Source: Anaspis maculata (Eukaryota; Arthropoda; Insecta; Coleoptera; Scraptiidae). From it: a stretch of 64,000 bases of DNA. Of this stretch, positions 34,440-45,439 are shown piece by piece. Location: assembly GCA_949128115.1 (NCBI GenBank), contig OX421964.1:50756601-50820600 (forward strand), read 5' to 3'. Position numbers and translations under genes: made by a program. Position 1 is the stretch's first letter; each line of letters opens with the position of its first letter. Below the pieces are notes generated by a model, which was not told where the DNA came from, made no database searches, and worked only from the letters and a program-made list of their open reading frames with translations.

Positions 34440-36016
34440 GTTGTAGAACTCAGTAATGAATACTGCAAATTTAAATTTGAACGTATTAATGAACGAATGA
34501 GTCTAATTAAGTTTTGTTTTTATAGTATATTATCTCGTCTATTATTGTAGATAGGTCTGTAGCCAGGACCGAAATTGAAGCAGGACTCGGTTTTTCTACA
34601 GGTGTCCCAGTAATCATTCGAAGAAAAAACCTAGACACCCCAGTCCATTTCATAACTGACTGCCATTGCGAAGCTAGTTTCAAAGAATTCGGTCCCATGA
34701 AGGATGTAGAGCTCTTCAAAGTCGACTTTTATATTGTTTTTTTATGAATCATCCATGAACGGGTTGAGATAACTGGGATGTTATTTGCCAGAGGTTTCTT
34801 TTGAATGATTACTTACTTATTAGCCGAATATCACAAAAAATCAACCACTGTTGTTGTTCACACAACTCTGTTCTGACTACCAGGCCCTAATTCTAATACA
34901 ATAATCAACCGAAGTAATACTTAATATAACACAAATTGAGACTCACTTACTTTTTTCTATTTGCGACGACTTTCCTTTTCCCGTAGAAAACACTATCATC
35001 AGTAGCGAAAAACATATACTACCCGAATGCAAGGACTACTTATTGAGTATTTATTCAATGACCAAACCGCCAGCTTCCAGCCAGCCTCCCTCCCCCTGTC
35101 CCTATACGTGTTAGCGTGTTTTCCCAGAAATCAAAAAACCACCGAGATCCCACAAAATTGGAGAAGGCCCTGTTTTCTATTCCAAGAAACTTTCATCAAT
35201 TTCAAGTTAAAAACAACTTAAATATCACTTTCATCAATTTCAAGTTAAAAACAACTTCAATATCACTTAAAGACCAGTTATACTGACCACGCCCAGTGCC
35301 GTTTTCAGCAGGTTTCCAGGGGCCCCCAAATCTCCAAAAATTTACAAAACTAATGACGATTTTTGTAAAATAAAATTGTTCTCATATCCCATTCATTTAT
35401 TCAGTTATGTCACCTTTTCAGCTGATCGTGCGCCTTCCCCCCATAGTGGTTTTTTGAAATCAAAAATCCCTATGAACTCAGCGCAAAGGCATTTTGAAAT
35501 CTAATCTAATAAATAACCGCTATCCGCTATCTATTCAGGAGTCTAAAAAATCAACAAGAAGGAGCCCCATCACATCACCATCAATATTTGGTTTTCGTGC
35601 TCATGATGATTTGCTCAAAGCAAGAACAAAATTGAATCTCTTTCTCTTCCGAATTCTGTATGCGGGAACGCGGGGCCCTTCATAGACCGAGTTTTGGGGC
35701 CCCTTATGGCCAAAAGGCTCAGTACAATTGCGGCCCAGCGATCCTGACCAGTCCTTTTTTTTTCGCGCATACCTTTATAAGAGGGCCCCCATTACCTTGT
35801 GCCCGGAACCCCATTTTTACAAGAAACGGCACTGACCACACCTTCGGTACCTGTGGTACTACCTGGACCTGGACACAAGCATCACCCATATTACTCCACA
35901 TATTATTTACCATTTACCTGAAGAAAAAAGCCTAGAATTTGGTGCCCCTGACTTTTGGAAATTTTCGGGTGCCCGTGTGCCCTGCACACATCGCACACTG
36001 GGGCGGCGCGCCCCTG
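34440..36016. other. 5' non-coding part of the hAT element
   Basis: This lies between the transposase start and the right tip. No domain was recognised in the 70-codon minus-strand frame at 34507-34719 or the others. It contains the 38-bp duplication and would carry the transposase promoter. Confidence 0.5.
35189..35266. repeat. 38-bp tandem duplication in the hAT flank
   Basis: Two adjacent copies of a 38-bp unit beginning TTTCATCAATTTCAAGTTAA differ by one base. It is inside the hAT element, upstream of the transposase start. Confidence 0.85.
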
Positions 36017-36689
36017 ATGCAAGGTGGCTGTCGGGTATCGGAAGATTCCTCGTATTGCCCACTATCGATTGAAACAGAAATTCTTCATAAAAGCGATCGA
36101 CCCAGAATTTTGCAGTGGGCTCCCGCACTATAAGTATTTTCTGTTTTGATGTACAGTCAGTGTGTTGAGATTATTTTCAAGTTCATGATAATTTGTTCTA
36201 TTTTCCTCAAATATACTATGAAGTTATCAAGTGCTCTGAATGGTTTGGCAGTATTTGGCACGTGAAATTTTCGAAAAATTGGCGGGGGACCCTAGTTACC
36301 CCACTTGGGTCTCAACGTAGATTTACCTAGCTTGGGTATCTAAGGGTTAATAGGCATTAAATACTTGCTGATTTTCCTGATTCAGTGAGTCTTTTGATTT
36401 ATGAGTTTGAATTATTGCATTTTTGATCACCTGGTTTCTATACCTACGGCGTTTTTTGACCACCATCATGGCAATGGCAACACATCTCGAAATTGAGCCA
36501 ATGTTCCATAGAACAATTTGGTCAAGTGGCATCGCGGCATCGAAATTTGCAAGGAGGGTTGAAACGACCAAACTATACCTAAGCACCTGGCCATATACAA
36601 CTTTGGTGGAACTGGCTGTGCCTATCCACTCAGGTAGGTACTCAAGCTTCTTAAGTACTTTAACATTATTACATTAGTTTTGAGATGTC

Positions 36690-37320
36690 GCCGTATATAT
36701 CCATTTTAAGGTCCCCCAAGACGATTAAGACCTTTTCCAGACTGATATCTGTCTGTCTGTGTGTCTGTAATCTTCCACGATAACTGCCGAATCATTGATC
36801 TATTTATCTAGTATGCGGAAATTGTTTTTCTGTGGAATGAGCCCATTAGTTTTTGGCTGTGATCTGTCAAACAGAACTGTCACTATCAACAAATATCTGA
36901 TGTCAGAAGCTAGGTATATCTCACGGAACTCGACTTGCAAGATGTCATTTGAAAGCCCTTGAAAAACTGCATTCAGAATACTTGGAAGATTGCCCTATCT
37001 GTCATCTGTCAAATAATAAAAAATGTCAAAGTTCAAAACTTTTCCATTCAATTATTCAAAATCTATCCAATGGATTGCAACCAAATTTGGCAGGAAGCAA
37101 CACAACAAAAGAATTAAATAAGGTCTGCAGTTGCAGTTTTCCACCATTTTCCAGTCGGGCGTTATGAATTTTCAAAATTTCTCCCTGCCGTTGCAACCCG
37201 AGAGAGTTTCTCGCCTGTGTTTTGACCAGGACGACTCGCTTCAGTCGCTTTTTATGTAGGACGTACTCCACTCAAAAATTCATTTCTGCTCGGGGATCGA
37301 CTTTTCTCGAAAAATTCCAA
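36690..37320 (+). repeat. Dispersed repeat, copy 3 (longest)
   Basis: GTCCCCCAAGACGATTAAGA, then CTGTCTGTCTGTGTGTCTG, CTGTCAAACAGAACTGTCAC, GAAAGCCCTTGAAAAACTGC, CTATCCAATGGATTGCAACC, CCAGTCGGGCG and finally AAAATTCATTTCTGCTCGGG. The last part matches copy 1 in reverse and the earlier parts match copy 2. Class unknown. Confidence 0.75.
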
Positions 37321-37329
37321 CTGATAATG

Positions 37330-39585
37330 AAACGGTAGGTCTTTATCACGAATATAACATCGTTTTAGACGAAAAAGTTATATTCGGTTGTATCATTTTT
37401 TGTTAATATTGTATCTAATATAAGTACCTATTGTACTTGAATAGTTTGTTTTGGCATGAATAGTTTGTTTTGACCTAAAATTGAGCCTTGCTTCTATCGC
37501 ACCATTGCATGGGGCTTCTCTGACAGGGTCGATAGGCGCTTTTCGGACACACGGAGTTACTGAGTGCTTATGTCTTCAAATTCAATTTTACGGTTATTGG
37601 CGCTGTGTCGCCATGAGCGCGGCAGGCTTTAACATATCGACTGCCTGCTAATTTAAATCTCAATTTAAACTGAGGCGGAACGGCTATTACAATAAATCAG
37701 CGCAACACCCTCGCCGTGCCCCACCCTCGTGCACCGCCGCCGATCGTGTCTTTGTCTCTCGCTCCAACTCTGTCATTGCCGTCCTTCGGGACGTGCCGGC
37801 AAAACTTCCGTGCCGGAGTCTCTCCAACTCTCGGAGCAGCCCCATGCTTTGCCACCGTCCGATTCGAATTGATGATTCGGACAAGTTGCGGCGCTCTTTT
37901 TCCTTTATTTATGCATCATAAGTTTGTTATTTGGGGGAGTTTGGGTGCAGTTTTGCGACAGACTGCCTTCTGATGCCTGGCGCTGCTGCGGTCAAAGCTC
38001 ACAGGCGGGCGGATATTGGGGACGCGGAACTGATGGGGGAGACGATAGGAGTTGAGAAAACCGAAAGCATGGGAGCGGGACCCGCTTGCTGCGCAGATGG
38101 CGAAAACAAAAGGCTGGTGTTGTTGTTAAATTTTGACGGGTTTTTAGTTCAATGTCGTCAAGTTTTACGGAAAAAGGAAGACGTTTAAAGCCAGGTTAGA
38201 GAATTCAAGATCATATGATATAGCGAAGCTTAGCAAATTAGTTCAATTAAATTGTTGTGAAAAAACAACAACCCATAAAGGGTTCCGAACCACGAGTGAA
38301 TAGCATCAGCCATCACTCCAGACGAAACTTTCGAGGACCGAAGTACTCGGAAGGTTTGCTTAGAACCTTGCCGAGGAGGGATTTGGCGCTGGTGTCCTGC
38401 TTCCGACTTCCGAGTGCCCTCGCCCCCTCCCCCCGGCCCCACTACAACGCCTGTGAAGCAAATGACATGGGAAGAAAATATCGGTTTTGGGGGATTCTTC
38501 GGAACAGCAAGTATAGAGTTCAGAAGTCGAGGAGAAGCAGCATTTCAAAGTTAGCGACTTCTAAACAAAAAGATAACAACTGAAGTTAGCTTTTCGCACG
38601 TATAAATCACTTGAAAATTCGCACGTTTGTTGTTACGTTACAGCCTCTGAACTAAAGACTGTCTAAATTGTTATGCAAAATTCGGAAATAAATTTCGAGT
38701 GATTTTCTCTGCGTTTTTATAGAAGCTGTATCTCAGAAACTATTAATTACTGAGCTATATTTATCTTACTAGTGTTTTTGTTGTAAAGGCAACAGTTTAA
38801 ACAAGATATCAGAGAAAACCGGAAACTTTCAAGGATGACGCTCTTTGATTAGTCCTAAAAAAATTCCAAGTCATGAAATTTTCAGTCCTAATATGGAACG
38901 GGCAGATTTTAGTTTGCTGGTCAGAGTCAGACAGTCAGTCTGTCAGTCAGTCAGAAAGTCTGAGTCGTTTCGCTCCTCGTGCTTCAAAATGACGCGTGTG
39001 ACAATAAGATGTCTTATAAAACTTGTATTATAATATACTATCATCTCTATACGACGCCTACTAAAAATAGCATTTTTAACGTTAGTTTGCCGTGTTAGTA
39101 ACGTCAAATTATCTCAGAGCGTTGAATAATATATGTCATCAACGTCACTTTTAGCACGGCGTCAAATAATAAAATCACCAAAATATAGTTACTTTTTTAA
39201 TTGTCACTAGAATTGTATCTGACACTTTGACATTTCTATAGTCTGAAAAATCGAAAATTCTGCATTGTAGTACATTACTTCTTGAGGACTTAACACAAAA
39301 ACGCAGGCGGTGGTCCCAAAAATAAAAGCGGAAAACGAAGGCGTTTCAGAACAGAACATGAAAATTTGAAACGGGAAGGCGTTGAGTCAAAACTGGCAGC
39401 CATGAATTTTCCGACACAAAGACACATGGTAACTAGGTAAAACCAAAAGTAAACAGATTACCTAGCAGTCAAAGCAACCCTGATGGGGTATTACCACGCA
39501 CGACGCGACAACCTGTTATGCTCTGTCGTATAGCTAAAAAAATCCACCTCTTTCAAATTTCTAAAGAACTTAGATAAAAATAAAC
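37330..39585. other. Stretch without recognised genes; GC-rich block at 37.68-37.88 kb
   Basis: 37680-37885 is GC-rich with chance open frames on both strands. 38925-38960 carries short CAGT-type tandem words. No coding or structural RNA motif was recognised. Confidence 0.4.
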
Positions 39586-39590
39586 ATTAT

Positions 39591-39707
39591 ATGATGTACA
39601 TGTTGAAAGTGTTTTATTTTGTTCGCGGGGTTGCTCCACTCGCTAACGCTCGTTTTGCAATTGTCCCCGCTCACAAAATAATCTCTCACTTTTAACACTT
39701 ACATCAT
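39591..39707. repeat. 117-bp hairpin element
   Basis: The left end ATGATGTACATGTTGAAAGTG pairs with the right end, closing TTTTAACACTTACATCAT. Inside, CGCGGGG pairs with CCCCGC around CGCTAACGCTCG. A similar compact hairpin built on TTATGGCC and GGCCATAA lies at 39792-39832. Confidence 0.65.
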
Positions 39708-40328
39708 AAATAGCTTGTATGAACGATCGATACATAATTTGACAATTATATACTCGATTATATACTTATTATTCTGTCATAACCGTCTCTTTATGGCCCT
39801 TGGGCCTCTTTATTGCCCGTAGGCCATAATGAAATGACAAAAATGAATAGCAATGTGCTCGTTAGATCTTCGTCTTACTAACCTTCACTAATTAATTCTA
39901 GAAGATGAATGACAGAAGCTAACAGATGGAAACTGAACTAAATCGTTTTGTTATACCTACCTACTGTACAGCAGGTTAACATAACTTATTGTTTTTAGGA
40001 TCTTTGGTTGTTAGGAACTCAACTTGATAAACTGATAACACAACAATTTTCAAACTAAAGGTCCAATTTATTTCCTAATAAAAAATAGCACATAATCACG
40101 ATTATTAATATTGATAATACAATTGGAAATATCCATGTAAATACGGGCGTGTTTGTTTGGATGATCGACAGTCGTGGCCTGAAGTTGTCGACCATCGTTG
40201 ACATCTTGACCACCGAGTTCCACGTGGGAAAAATTGCCAAAAGACTCGTTGGCGCAAGCAGTACTGGTAAAAGTAGTAGATGTAGATGTGGACGTCACCT
40301 CTCAATTCAATCCGAAAACTTCACTGGT

Positions 40329-41281
40329 TCATTTAATTTTGTTTGCCACTGAATCTTCGATATACTGCTCCGCCACGGATCCCGATTTCCAACCCCCTAG
40401 TCTTTTTATAGCTATATCTTCTCCAGCATCTGCCAATAATGTAGCTGAAGAACGTCGCAATCGCAAGGAATGTCCGGTATAGAGTTCAGGATTCGGTAAC
40501 TTGAGAAAATTAGCTATTTTCCTTGGCAGGTCACCAAATATGTTCTTTCCAACCACTTGTCTTGTGCATTTGCCATTTCTGTAGAAAACAAAAAACCGGT
40601 TGTGCTCGGTGTTTGGCGGACGTAAGGCAGCATATTTTTTGTACATCTCCAAAAGAGTTGGTGATTTCTCCGTGTTGTCAACTACACTGAATACTCTTTG
40701 AATGTTCGTTTTGGTATTCCGTAAGGTTACCAGCAATGTTGAACCCAAATCTTGGATTCTTGGATATCATTCACCTCAAGCTGAGTCAATTCTTGCCGAC
40801 GACACGCACCAGCAATCCTCAAAATCAGGGCTACCTGCTTCATGCAAAAGGAGAACCGTTTAAAACCATCGAATATTATTTTTGCATCCTTTACTTTACC
40901 TTATTCATCAAATATATATCGTCCGGCGCCTGGTACAAGAAAGCGCGAATCTGTTCCTTGATCAAAATTTTTGATTTTTTTGACCTGAAACTTTCTGATT
41001 TCCGCTTCAAAAAACCAAACAAACTAGAGTATCCACTAATGTGAACATTGCAGTTGACTTTTATAGTAGCTTTCAACATGTATGACGTAGTATGACCATA
41101 GTGACAAAGGCTTTCGCTGTTTCAACAATTGCAAAAAATTTGCCAGCAAGACTTTTTCTTCATGAGATGTTTTGATATTCTTGGCTCCACACCACTTTAC
41201 ATACTCCTTGTATGTATGTATGTCCGCCGGTAAGCCGTCACTGCTGCTTTCATTTTCATCAACATTTGGATCCATTTTCAC
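40329..41281 (-). pseudogene. Decayed Crypton-type tyrosine recombinase
   Basis: Three or four reading-frame pieces on the minus strand give one protein when read in order. The first is an N-terminal SAM-like core-binding domain (41281-41036, containing YKEYVKWCGAKNIKTSH), then YSSLFGFLKRKSES to APDDIYLMNKV in another frame (to 40891). A short piece with VALILRIAGACRRQELTQL (about 40750-40890) contains the first catalytic arginine, and the catalytic part starts at 40748. That last part shows GHSLRLRRSSATLL (His and Arg), GGWKS and the nucleophile tyrosine in AEQYIEDS. Crypton elements cut and rejoin DNA with such enzymes. At least two frameshifts and a stop before the last part make it inactive. 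HSLRLRRSSAT looks like it carries a two-residue insertion relative to the usual pattern. Confidence 0.8.
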
Positions 41282-41297
41282 CTTTTAACATCCACAA

Positions 41298-41954
41298 TAG
41301 GGTAGTGACCACCATCGAAAAATATAAAAAAAAACCATACTAATCGAATGTAGAGCCTTAATAACAAGACTACGTTTCGTGAAAATTCGAAAAAAGTTCC
41401 AAGTGTCTCAAAAACTGCCTTAAGAGTGGCTACTTTTGCGAACGATTTCAAATCTACCGAGCTGTAAGGCGGGCTGTGACGTTTCAATCTTTTGACAGTA
41501 GTGGGGATGACCCCACCTCCGTTGCCTGTGTGTCAGTGTTGACGTTGACGTTTGCCAGCATAACATAACCATTGAAGTCTGATGCAGTTTTGAAATATTC
41601 ATAAATCATGAAAGATTTTACCAACTTTCCATATTTTCAAGCAAAACAACAAAACAACACGAGTCACCGCACAGATACACAAAGCGTTATTAACAATATA
41701 ACAATCAGCTGTTACGAGCGTTGACGGGTTGACGCTAGTGCTTTTTGTAGTGAGTTCTGTAGTGTTGTCAAGCCTGCTTCTCCGCCTATGAAAGATTGTG
41801 ACGTCATCGCGCCAAATTTGAAATGATCAAAAACTTTCATGACTTTTTTTTACCAAGAAAACTTACGGAAAAAAAACCTGTTAACTATATAGCGTCATAC
41901 TTATCAAGAAGTGAACTTAAAAAAAAAATATAAAAAAAATCGGTCACTACCCTA
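41298..41954. mobile_element. TA-flanked TIR element (653 bp) next to the Crypton start
   Basis: The element 41300-41952 begins GGGTAGTGACC and ends GGTCACTACCC, with TA outside each end. Inner AT-rich words also pair (AAAAATATAAAAAAAAACC against the inverse near 41925). It is non-coding. The left boundary is only 17 bases from the first codon of the recombinase frame, so it either cut off that element's 5' part or lies in its leader. Confidence 0.75.
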
Positions 41955-43815
41955 TTCCCCACAGTTCACAATTTTTTTTCTTTTTTGCTTAAAAAGCCAA
42001 GATGTCTGCTGTTGTTTACTTTTCACTTTAGTTACAATCATTCGAAACTCAAATTCGACAGGAGTGACGGCAGATAATTTGACTTCGTATAGGTAATGGT
42101 TTCCGCTTTATGGAAGTTTTTTTTTTCTTACAAAAATGTAATCGTTTATAAAATGTTGTATGTTCTGCGGGCATAATTTGCTTTTATGGCCCTTTGGCGC
42201 GTTTCTAGCCCTCGCTACGCTCGGGCTTCTAAATCGCGCCATAAATAACTATTATTCTATCAGGTCATATAATTACAAAGAAGCAAGACCTTGCCGCTTT
42301 TTTCAGAATGACACAAAATTTCTTTGCTCTCCACTGTACTCACATCTTGGCTCACCAAGTCACCAAGTGCGTAATTACCAAACATATCTACCCCCACGCA
42401 AATTCAATGCACCTGTGGAATTTGCTCACAGCCGAAGGCTTTCACCCATTATCTTGATCTTTGTGTTCATGCTCATCATCATCAGACGGGTCGCAAGAAT
42501 TTCGAAGTTTACCAGTAATTACATCATTACAAGCATCGCTAAGTCAATGTCAATTAACCTAATGAAACGTCCTATAAATTCCGCATCGATCGCACCTTAA
42601 TTAAAACGTATAAATAGGTGCAATTTTTATGGGACGATGATGATGCCAAAGCCCACTTGTCCATGTTGTTGATGGTAATCCTCGCAATTATTGCAATAAT
42701 TTACGCAACGCTAAAAACGCCGCTGCACCACACAACTTCCGTGTATCTGCATACACCAAACACAGACGGTGGAGAACACCAGGTAATGAGAACTTGAGGA
42801 TATTGTGACAGAACGAACCGCCTTCCACCATTATAATTAGCAGTTACAAACATCGGACAGTTCGTTGAATGATTACACTTGTACGTTATACCCGCATTCT
42901 TATGCCTCGACTGTTAATTATAATTGTCAAGTTTTACAAAGCTCGATCACAAATGCTAATCATAATTTCTGATGATACCTGTATAATTACTAAGTGTGAT
43001 CTTTCACCAGCTTTTAAAAAAAGAAATTGTCGGAAAACGAGAACCCAGCAAAAGCAGACAATGACTAAACAAACAATCACAAAAGATTGGTATCACGGTA
43101 ATTTGTGTCAAATTGTGGAAAGCTCTCACAATCATGAGCTGATTAAAAATTGACGAAATAAATCAACTGGGGAAAATTCAACGTAAAAAGCTCCCGACAT
43201 AATATGCCGCACCGGCTCATCATAATTTATGTACGAGATTAGCAATGAAAACACTGCTGAGTGTGCGGTACGTGTGAGTACCTATACCATGAATCTATAC
43301 CGATGTATAATATCCATCTGATGTAGCATTGACATCAGTCAGAATTCGTCACACACCTTTTCTTTCGTCAATGCCATTGTGCCTCTTCCTGAAAGGGGTG
43401 CGATCTAGTTTCATACGAGGTTCGTTCTTCATGTTTTTAAAGGGGTGTCTCAATATTTACAACTTTGGGGGCTTACACCATTGTTCCGCGGATACATAAA
43501 TAAATGATTGTGTCGAAGGATAATAGCATCTTGCGGTTTTGGGCCGTATCAATGCTTTTGTATTGCTATGACTCTGTGGCTAGATTTCTTTTTATTGTGT
43601 TCCATCTTATTGTAGTATAGGAGTTATAGTACAGGACACCCAAAATCAGGAAAGTAGGTTGTCGTCTTTGAAGTAGTGGAAAATATAAAAAAATAATTAT
43701 ATTTTAATTATAGATATGATTTTTTTTATTTCTAAAGTATTCATTCCAAACGTTCATAAATATATCCCAACATATAAAAAAATATATAAAACTTATAAAA
43801 ACTATGAAATATAAA
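41955..43815. other. Stretch without recognised genes; hairpin at 42.18-42.25 kb
   Basis: An imperfect palindrome built on TTTATGG and CCATAAA encloses CTCGCTACGCTCG near 42183-42245, like the hairpins at 39.6-39.8 kb. Otherwise nothing was recognised. Confidence 0.45.
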
Positions 43816-43818
43816 CAA

Positions 43819-43980
43819 GTGAGTATGCCTTCACGTGCGTGAGTCTCAGTAGCGCATTTTCTTGAAGAGGCATATTATGAATATTAAGACATTTGGTTGA
43901 AGAAGAAACATCATTCTTTGCTCACTCTCTTCAGTCGAAACTCATTGTGATTTTTTGTTATCAGAATGGGGTACTTGTCA
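43819..43980 (+). repeat. 160-bp dispersed repeat, copy A
   Basis: It is about 90% alike to 63803-63962. Both begin GAGTATGCCTTCACGTGCGT and include GAGTCTCAGTAGCGCATTTT. This copy lies directly before the 264-bp tandem array. Confidence 0.9.
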
Positions 43981-43984
43981 ATGG

Positions 43985-45260
43985 AACAAATTTGAATGAA
44001 AATTCTTTCAATCATCAATATTTTTTTTTGGAGGCGGAAGCTGGGAGCAGCCACTGATCAACAGTAACCTATTCTTTCCCATTTTTAGTCGGCTATCCAT
44101 ATCGCGAAAGAATAAGATCGTTATGTCCTCGGATTTATGTTTTTCATTCATCACTTACTTTGAGGACAGCGTGTGGGGGCGGCAGCATTCGTGAAAGTAA
44201 CTGTTGCACAGTTTGAGTTGGGGGGTTTTCAAATGTGTAAGGAAGTATGACAAATTAGTGAAAATTAAGTGAAAGTTGCATTTCTTTTTGTTTGGGGGCG
44301 GGAGCTGGAGGCGGCGACTAATCAAAAGTGACCTATCTCTTCCCATTTTTAGTCATCTATACATATAGCGAAAGAATTAGATCGTTAATCTTCAGGTTTA
44401 TGTTTTACATTTATCTCTAACTTTAGGGGCGGCGTGTGGGAGCGGCAGAGTTTGGCAAAGAAATTCTTGCACAGTTTGAGCTGGGAGTTTATCTATGTTT
44501 TAGGTAACATTAACATCCAAATCAGTGAAAATTGTTGGAAGTTGCACTTTTTTCTTTTGGGGGCGGAAGCTGGAGGCGGCGCCATATCAAAAGTAGCGTT
44601 AACTTTCCCATTTTTGATCAGCTATCCATATAGTGGAAAAATTAGATCGTTATGTCTTTGGGTTTGTGTTATTAATTCATCTCTTACTTTAAGGGCAGCG
44701 TTTGGGGGCGGCAGCATTTGGCAAAGTAACTGTTGCACAGTTTGAGTTGGGAGTTTCTAAATGTTCAAGGAAATATGATAATCAGTTAAAATTGTGGAAG
44801 TTGTTTTTTTTTTTGTTTGGGGCGGGAACTGGAGGCGGCGGTTAATCAAAAGTGGCCTATCTTTTCCCATTTTCAGTAAGCTATCTATATAGAGAAAAAA
44901 TTAGATCGCTATGTCTTCAGGTTTATGTTTTACATTTATCTTTTGCTTTGGGGGCGGCGTGTGGGAGCGGCAGAGTTTGGCAAAGAAATACTTGCACAGT
45001 TTGAGATGTCAGTTTCTGAATGTTTGAGGTAACATCAACATCTGAATTAGTCTAAATTGTTGAAAGTTGAACTTTTTTTCTTTTGGGGGCGGAAGCTGGA
45101 GGCGGCGCCATATCACAAGTTGCCTATCCTTTCCCATTTTTAGTCAGCTATCTATATAGCGAAAGACTTAGATCGTTATGTTTTCGGGTTCATGTTTTCC
45201 ATTTAGCCCTCCTTTGGGAGTGGCAGCTATTCAACAGCGAAAAAATTAGAAAGCTAGGGC
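43985..45260 (+). repeat. 264-bp tandem array, five diverged copies
   Basis: The marker GGGGGCGGAAGCTGGAGGCG recurs at about 44030, 44294, 44559, 44818 and 45084, a spacing of 259-266 bp. Shared words include CCCATTTTTAGTC, TTAGATCGTTATGTC and GCACAGTTTGAG. Open frames inside recur for that reason and are not genes. The array ends at a GGAC run. Confidence 0.92.
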
Positions 45261-45287
45261 TTCTAGTTTGGGAGGAGTTCGAGCAAC

Positions 45288-45325
45288 GGACGGACGGACG
45301 GACGGACGGACGGACGGACGGACGA
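45288..45325 (+). repeat. (GGAC)n microsatellite
   Basis: About nine GGAC units directly after the 264-bp array. Confidence 0.95.
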
Positions 45326-45439
45326 CAAAGCGGTTACAATAGCGATTTTCATCAAAATGGAAAATGCGCTAAAAATTTCGTCGAAACTTTTTGTTGGCGG
45401 GATGGTTGCCAAAACACATGCGGCATTGCCTCTTTGTAT

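Larger units (their letters stand above)
29791..36024 (-). mobile_element. hAT transposon (ZMYM1-like transposase), with 8-bp target duplication
   Basis: The element spans 29799-36016. The left tip is CAGCGACGCGCCGC and the right tip, read inward, CAGGGGCGCGCCGC. Identical ATGCAAGG copies lie outside both (29791-29798 and 36017-36024), the 8-bp duplication expected of hAT. Removing the element and one copy restores the arm of the host foldback. It carries a two-part transposase frame on the minus strand, interrupted by a non-LTR insertion. Without that insert it would be about 4.5 kb. GGGTGCCCGTGTGC occurs near both ends in the same orientation (29820-29833, 35967-35980). Confidence 0.93.
28734..36133. 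mobile_element. Foldback element with 330-bp arms, split by a hAT insertion
   Basis: The left arm, 28737-29063 (327 bp), starts TAGTCCGGGAGCCCACTGC. The right arm is the inverse and is split: 29575-29790, then, after the hAT element and its 8-bp duplication, 36025-36130; joined with the 8-mer it is about 330 bp. TAA lies outside both ends (28734-28736, 36131-36133), which would fit a 3-bp target duplication. The original interior (29064-29574) is about 510 bp and lacks a recognisable transposase. Each arm contains a tRNA-like sequence. The superfamily is undecided. Confidence 0.85.
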
